DNA of 64,000 bases from Drosophila miranda. Its lineage: Eukaryota; Arthropoda; Insecta; Diptera; Drosophilidae. Positions 57,328-64,000 of the stretch are shown in pieces. The DNA lies in NCBI RefSeq assembly GCF_003369915.1, contig NC_046676.1, forward strand, positions 22,878,001 to 22,942,000, written 5' to 3'. Position 1 is the stretch's first letter; every line of letters starts with the position of its first letter. A program made the translations under genes and the position numbers. Below the pieces are notes generated by a model. The model saw only the letters and a program-made list of their open reading frames with translations, was not told the origin of the DNA and did no database searches.

Positions 57328-60300
57328 TCAAACTTTTGTAGCTCGTTTGTATGCTTTGTCTATTTATTTGTTTGTATTTGCTGTCGATGATGACGCCTGC
57401 TTTGGTATCGAAAAATGTAGAGCCATGTCGATTCTGCAGATCGTCTGCAAATGCAAATCCATTAGCATCTACAGACTCTAACGGACCTCGGGGTTCTGGG
57501 ATTAACAGAAGTTAAATTTGCATAGGAATTGAAATTATGGATAAAGTATGGATAGTTGCCAGAGTTAGTGCGAGTGCCATTGGCATTGCGAGTGCCTTGG
57601 TCAGCGAAATAATCATTCAGCATGGATGACGGCACCAAATGCTTGCATTCGGTGTAGTCAGTCGAAGGAAAGCGACAGCGTTGATGAGCATAATGATGCG
57701 CCCAGCCGGAGGACACCAGGAGCTGTCAGGAGAACTTCCAGTAAATGGTACATCCGTGCCGTCGTTCAGTTTGTTCTTGTCCATTAACCGTAATGGGAAT
57801 ATTAGACAAATATAAGATGAATCTGCAGGACAGACAATTGTTCAATGATTGTTTGATTAGATTTAAAAAAGTTTTTTACTCCCTATTCCCATTCCTATTT
57901 CCCAGACTCGTTGAGAGTCTAACCAGTTCGTTGCCCGAGGAGCAGTTTTTTCACACTTCATTTTCCTGTTTTTCCTTCGACATGGTTGGTAGTTCTTGGC
58001 CATAATCTTGGCTTATGACTGCCGCAGCTCACTTTCATTCTCTCTGTTCCCTTTTTCTGTCAGAGCAAACACTTTTAAAATATTCTGATTTATGGCAAAC
58101 TTTCTCCTTGCGCTCTCAACTTTTCACAGTTGCCAGTTGGCACTTTCCACGTCCTTGTCTGGGGCGGAAATGTTGCGACTGGCACTGGCACTGGCATTGC
58201 CACTGCTACTACTACTGATTCTCTTGCTGCTGCAATTGGCGACAAATTATAAAAGAAAACTCGTTGTGTCTTTTGCCATGCTCTCTGTGTTGAAGCTAGA
58301 GGGGCGGGTCCAGGCCGCGGGCTCCTGCTGCTGTTCACTTTGTCAGCTATTTAATTTAGCGACGCTTGCAATGCTTGCAACGCTTGCTGGGGGCAGGAAG
58401 AGTTGGAGCGCGAAGTACTGTGTCAAGTGGCATCCGTGCAGCTTTCAAAGCAATTAGTTGCAAGAAACTTACAAGATCAGATCCAGACGAATAGTCAAGC
58501 ATAACTTATGCCAGTTTCGAGTTTATCTTCAGCTCCTGCTCTTTGCTAATTTTCCCGAATTCCCCCTGGCATATCTCCAATTGCATTGGTTGCCTGGTAA
58601 TCCCTCGTTGATTAAGTGTCTTACAGGCCATCGCCTTGCTGTCACGAATCACACAAGATACATGACCATTTGAACCATTCGTAAGCAGTATACAAATGAG
58701 GTTTGCGGTCTTGCCGAACATTTGGGGAATTAATTAAAATTTTCTCGTTTGGCATGTTTATGATGGCAGTCTCAATTAATTTCAGGGCTCGTTGAGCAGC
58801 AGCAAGAGTGTTGAGGTTCCTTTGTGGGCCCACCAATTAGGATCTTTGTACGATACAGGCACTGTGAAGTCTGCCTTTTCTCCGATGGACATATTGAAGT
58901 ACTCTGCCAGCTCTGCCGCATAAACTCTCTACCCAGAGTGTGTGGTGGCACATCTAATATGAATTGCTCACTTGCTGCTTCTCATCGTCGTTGGGGCAAT
59001 TAATGCCGTAAATGTGTTTCATTGTCACCGATCACGGCTTGAATCACTTGATTTTCATTTTGCTTTATCCGATTACTACTCGGCATGCTATCCGTAATTG
59101 CCATTGAGTGGAATATTTACCGCCAAATGAATTTTCCTCTATCTCTATGCCACTCCACTTTTCCCTCCTCAAGAGGGGCCTAAATGCAGCAATTACGTAT
59201 AAGCACCAGAGCGCACACACGCATATGCACTACTCGAGAGAGCCTCTGGGTGTGTGTATGTGTTAGCCTGTTTGTTTGTTCTGGCCGCTTAGAACCGCTT
59301 TTGCGCTTTTTATTGCAAACATTTCACGTTTTTATTGTTAAATGCGGCGCAACATAAAACAGCAGTAGCTCCCTACACATTCATGCATATTTTTCTAGTA
59401 CATATTTTATTTCCGAGAGGCGGACGGGCAGATTACGGATGGGGGGGATCCGGGTGTGTTTGTTAGTGCGGATGTTGTCAAGGTACCAGTAACATACACA
59501 CACACTGGGGATTTGTGCTGTGACCCACTGCGTCACAATTTGTTGCAACATCCACTGGTTTGTTTGGGTATATTGGATTCGCGTATATGTATGTACATAG
59601 AATGCGTTTCTGATAGCCCAAGGTCGTAAAAGTATACAATATCATTCAAGCGGATTTCAATTGGGATAAATCGTATCACAGCTGGCGTAGGAACAATCCA
59701 TCAGCAAGGGTATGTGAAGCGTCGGCCCTCAATGATGGCCCTTCGTGTTTATATTTATTCAGGACATAAAAGCTCTGCAATGCACAAAATTAAGTATACG
59801 CATTTGAGGTGACTTCATTTAATGACTGCATCTGGCCGCATACGTTTGCGGGCTAAATATGATGTGGTTTGTCATTGTGCGAATAAGAATGGAACGTAAT
59901 CAAAGCGAAACTATTTGAGTGGATGAACATATATGGAATTTAGAAACCTTTAAAGTGCTTTTTACATTTGATTGTAGGAAGATTTAATGTCTGATCTGAA
60001 GATATGGAAGCAGGTTGCAGCCAGCAAACAGCCAGTAACATTTACGAGTATATTCCTTGCAAACGAAAAACAAGCCGGAGCTAAAGTACTTATCATCCAA
60101 ACACACACTTATCCTTTATAGCCAATAAGTCATTGAGCGAGCTATACTTCTGCTCCAGGCTCGATTCAGCCTGATGGGGCATAACAGACCAAATATCCAA
60201 ACAACAATTGTATCTGTCAACTTTTTGTACCAGCCTCTCGGGCTAGTTTCCTTTGTTATCTCAATCTGCAGCTGCCGACAAACACCCACTCACATATATA

Positions 60301-63300
60301 GTATAGTGGGAATATACATATGTTTCTGTGTCTGTAACTACGAGTAGTGTGAGCGCATTTTCCTTTCCATTCACATGTTCCTTCAGCATCCTCACACGAC
60401 TGAAGCCATTCTAGGAGCCAGCATTTGGCGCTTATCGCACATCTCATCCCAAAAATGCCAACCGGCACATTTGCACAATTGCTTCTTGGAACTGACACAT
60501 CAACCACGTTCAAATTTAAACGTAAACGTAAGAAAACGCATTCGCATTCGCATTCGCACTCCCACCCGCACTCGCCCTCGACTCTGGGGCTAAGCTGGAA
60601 CTGAAACTGAAGCTTGGATGTGACATGCCATCGTCTTTGCCATTCCCACTTCCAAGCAATGTCTGAATTTCGCCTGGAGCCTGGAGTGCTGCATGTTAGT
60701 TGGGCTGAAAAAGTGCGTGAACTCAAAGTATTTGTATTTCAGCGATAGGTTGTATATATGTATATATGTGTACATATATGTTGAACTTTTGCTTAATTTT
60801 CTTGTATTGGAATATCATTAAAATAGAATGGCCGTAAAATTCGGAATAATACTCGTACCAAACACAATGGTTTCTACATCCTATGTTTAAGAGATCACGC
60901 GCTCATCTCTAATGCAAATATATTTCCGCACCCCCTCTCACTCAGTCGCCAACAGCACCTCAATGTCTGTCTTTTTCAATTCCTGCTCCTGTCACGTAGG
61001 GGGACTGGGATCTTTGCACTTGAGGCAGATTTTGTTTATGTGCCGGAGCTTCCTAATGCAATTCACGTGTGAACATAAATGCAATTGTGTTAGATCCTGG
61101 TGGGAGAGGATTTTACCTATACACTCAATGAACTTCGGTACTGATTCGTCCATGATATCTTGTCTTGGGCATCACATTTGGTGTCCGTAAGAAGACCATT
61201 TCCATGGAATGGTTGACAGGGCCGGAGTTCAGGAGTTTCAGCATGTTGACAATGCAATACAAATATTTTGCCAGCATTGTGTGATCTGACATCCATACAT
61301 CCAAGGAAAATAGCCTTGGAATAGTTGTGCAACATTTTTGAACAATATGCAAAGCATACATATTTTGTTGAATAATGTATGTGTTAACGAGACAGCAGCA
61401 GATAAGGCTATCTTTGGCCCTAAATATTTGAGAAGCCCTTGGCCCTCGAGGTGACTCAAGGACCAATGAAAGCAATTAAAATCAGCAATTTAAATTCAAA
61501 AATAAACAGCTTGAAGTAACCTGCACTTTAATCAGGGCTCTGAGGGAATTTTTTAAAGTAGCCCACAAAAAAGTTTGGAAAAACGAGCTATTTCTCTGTA
61601 TTTATCTTTGTACTTATGGAGCGATTTGTCGCACCCTGCGTGACAGCAGAAGAAGCAATGCAGTAATCGTATAAGGAAATAAGTCGTATGTGAATTTGGC
61701 GTTCATTTGCTGTTAGTCATTATTTTGGGCACTGAGCCATCTGCTGTTAATAAGGTGTTGAGCAATTTAATTTTATTGTTCTAGTACCCCCTGGCACGCG
61801 CGCACACACAGGTCCGGACACAGACGGAGACAGGCCCGGGTGCGGGGCTCCTTTAATTTTAATTGGCTCCACGCCCAGCAGCACGTGAGCCAACAAGCGG
61901 TGTCCTTGCCAACGGAATGTTACCCTATCACAGGACACTTCCAGCCCACTCCCAGTCCCCATATGTCTGCCTCCTTGCCTTTCGTTGCTTTTTATTATTG
62001 CTCATCGCTTTTTGTTCTTTTCAGGCTTGGCAAGTCGTTAACATGTAGTCGTTATTTAATGCCAAAGAAATTGCCATTGGCATTTATTGCCGTAATTAAG
62101 TGATGGAAAAAATGCTCGAAATGCCACATTCAGGCGGTAGGTTCCAAACCAAACCAAGCCCAACCAGTCAGCCATCAAAGACCAGCAACAGCATCGACAT
62201 GGAAATAAATTTGTTCCAGCCACCGTTCAAGATTTTGCAATTGCGAGCCGACGAAAAACGTAATTTGGTTTTTCTGTTAAGTGCCATTTTCGTTGTTTAG
62301 AGAACGACCTCCGCTCTTCCGTCTGGCATATAACGTAGAGTAGAGCACCTTCCACTTACTATACATAGCCCTGTATCGTAGCTCTTTCACTCATTTCGCT
62401 TTGAAATTTATGACCCAGTTTTGGGGAGCGTAAGTTTTTGGCTTTGTATTTCTGCAACAGGCGTTTAATTAAATGTTCCTAAAAGTCTCTCAAGCAACAA
62501 GCACCGCAAACACTGGCCTGAGGTCATTAAACTTGCAGTTTTCTGAAAGTTATCCACATTATTGGCAGGTCCCAAGGCGATCTATTAGAGAAGAAACCAA
62601 ATCGTTCCCCTTTTGGAGAAATCCTGTTTAAATTTATACAAATATTTCAATGATTAAAGTCATATTTCTGGTTATTACTGAGTGCTTTTCATAGACTAAA
62701 CTTTAATCCACTGCACGTACTTAGCATATGAACAGTCTATAGTTATACAGTTGCATACAATTCCATTTAAATTGGGAAAGCTACTGCCGCTTATCGCTCC
62801 AGATAATTTTTTAAGCCTCTTGTGTTACACCACACCCTTTGCTCTGTAGTGCTGCCTCGTGGTGGGGGCGAAACCGATTTCAATTATCATGAAAACGTTT
62901 GGTTTTAATGGGGCCAAAAAAAGCGGGAGTAGGGTTCAGTTGAAAAACGAAGAACGGGGACTCCAATTGAACCAATTAATGCCCATATTTCGTTTTTCAA
63001 TGGCAATGCAAAAAGAAATTAAAAGTAAAATTCTGTTTACAGCGACAGTCGTTAACAGTGGAAAATGCCCCGATTACGCTTATTTCAGCGGATTTTCATA
63101 TACCCGCCGCTTTCTCCCTTTTCCCCTGAAAGTCTGTCCTTCAACGGCTCTGCCGATTGTCCTGGGTTGCTGTGGCATGCGGCAGGCGCATATGTTGAAA
63201 GTTTAATTAATGTCGTCACGTGCTTGAACTGCGCAGAAGAAGAAGTTTTTGTTTGTGCGAGTAAATAAGCCCAACGAGGGGGAACGTTGTGAGTTGCTGC
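57328..63300. other. 6-kb gene-poor region
   Basis: AT-rich non-coding DNA with simple repeats: GCATTC hexamers near 60538-60560, TATATGTATA near 60755-60780, and GCACTGGCACTGGCATTGCC near 58183. No supportable gene. Confidence 0.5.
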
Positions 63301-63474
63301 GGACACCGCAACTCTACGGTTATACCCGATACTAAGTCAGTATGGCTCTCCTCCGGCAGACGCCGCTAATATTAAACGACACGACAAAGAGTGCGTGCGA
63401 GAGAGACAGAAAATCAGTCTGAGCGTGACGTCGGGCGCTGCGTAGCCAGTGCAAATTGATTTGTTCCTATTGGC

Positions 63475-64000
63475 TATAAAAATGATCTGATCTGATCCAG
63501 ATTCAGCAATCGGATAGATATGGTCATTATCTATGATTCTGCGTTTTTAGTTTTCTCGAATCTGCAATATTGTGGATGCAACAGATTTTCGTCCTTTGTG
63601 GGGGCGGAAGGGGGTGGGGCGAAATTCTGAGATATACGTTTTATAGTGAGATCTAACAGAAGTGCGGATACCAAATTTGGTTACTCTAGCCTTAATAGTC
63701 TCTGAGATTTGTGGATGCCCCAGATTTTCGTACATGAAACAGAGCGAGAGAGAATGAAATTGTTTTCTTGATTCTGGCTATAATAATTATACGATCTGGT
63801 TGAGATTTTACACTCTAGAACATATAGTCATCCTCTACGATTCTGCGTTTTTGGTTTTATCGTATCTTTAAAAATGTGGATGCCACAGATTTTCGTCCTT
63901 TGTGGGGCGGAAGTGGGCGGGGCGAAGTTTTGAAATATTTTTGTCTGGATCCAAAACAACGTTGCTCTAGCTCTTATAGTCTTTGAGCACTAAGCGCTGA
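63475..64000. repeat. Degenerate tandem repeat, period about 304 bp
   Basis: GATTCTGCGTTTTT occurs at 63535 and 63839, and ACAGATTTTCGTCCTTTGTG at 63581 and 63885, both 304 bp apart. GTGGATGC..CAGATTTTCGT also recurs at 63711-63730 inside the unit. The array runs off the right end of the window. It resembles dispersed repeats known in obscura-group genomes (memory). No coding capacity. Confidence 0.75.

Noticed and set aside
60256-60726. 156-codon minus-strand frame
   Set aside because: Its central part is an artefact of GAATGC hexamer repeats (Glu-Cys alternation); no family or conserved start.
62859-63206. 115-codon plus-strand frame
   Set aside because: Low-complexity, no recognisable family, AT-rich codon use; considered chance.
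1-64000. CRISPR arrays, phage or bacterial defence systems
   Set aside because: The window is clearly insect nuclear DNA with spliced genes; no direct-repeat/spacer arrays or prokaryotic genes seen.

Overview
The window is a piece of a Drosophila nuclear genome. It has short introns with GT..AG borders, AT-rich intergenic DNA, and genes that read as clear insect orthologues. The key anchor is a near-complete match to the eye-pigment ABC transporter brown (bw), which places the window on the arm carrying bw (2R, Muller element C, in D. melanogaster). Two repeat families look like those of the obscura group (D. pseudoobscura or D. subobscura type), but that species assignment is inference.

Layout. 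1-5.7 kb: the 3' five coding exons plus one upstream exon of a Sam68/quaking-like KH RNA-binding protein (+), whose 5' end is outside the window. 6.2-9.8 kb: an eight-exon Na,K-ATPase alpha-like gene (-) that has lost most catalytic P-type ATPase residues. 9.9-11.5 kb: repeat-rich intergenic DNA. 11.5-16.2 kb: six-exon 5-oxoprolinase (+), with a small secreted-protein-like reading frame on the opposite strand of intron 2. 16.3-16.6 kb: a compact cluster of CGATA motifs and a near-perfect 34-bp palindrome. 17.2-20.9 kb: two tandem MYND/SET (SmydA-type) genes (+). 21.8-23.9 kb: a pickpocket-type DEG/ENaC channel (+). 24.4-26.8 kb: brown (+). 27.4-30.8 kb: an eight-exon gene (-) for a 982-residue basic, Ser-rich protein with repeated cyclin-docking-like motifs. 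30.8-32.8 kb: a divergent promoter region full of dispersed repeats. 32.8-35.9 kb: a RabX1-like small GTPase (+).

From 36 kb on, genes are sparse. A midgut-type insect-allergen-repeat (G12-like) secreted protein gene lies at 44.7-45.5 kb, with a TATA box and GATA sites. A 195-residue single-exon gene of unknown function lies at 56.7-57.3 kb (-). The last 0.7 kb is a degenerate tandem repeat with a period of about 304 bp. The rest is probably regulatory or neutral non-coding DNA.

The genes do not form one pathway: gamma-glutamyl cycle (5-oxoprolinase), pteridine pigment precursor transport (brown), ion channel, methyltransferase-like proteins, membrane traffic. I see no bacterial-type operons, CRISPR or phage. 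The most unusual items are the catalytically degenerate pump, the palindrome/CGATA cluster, orphan exon-like minus-strand segments flanking the channel gene, and several in-frame stop-free short introns.
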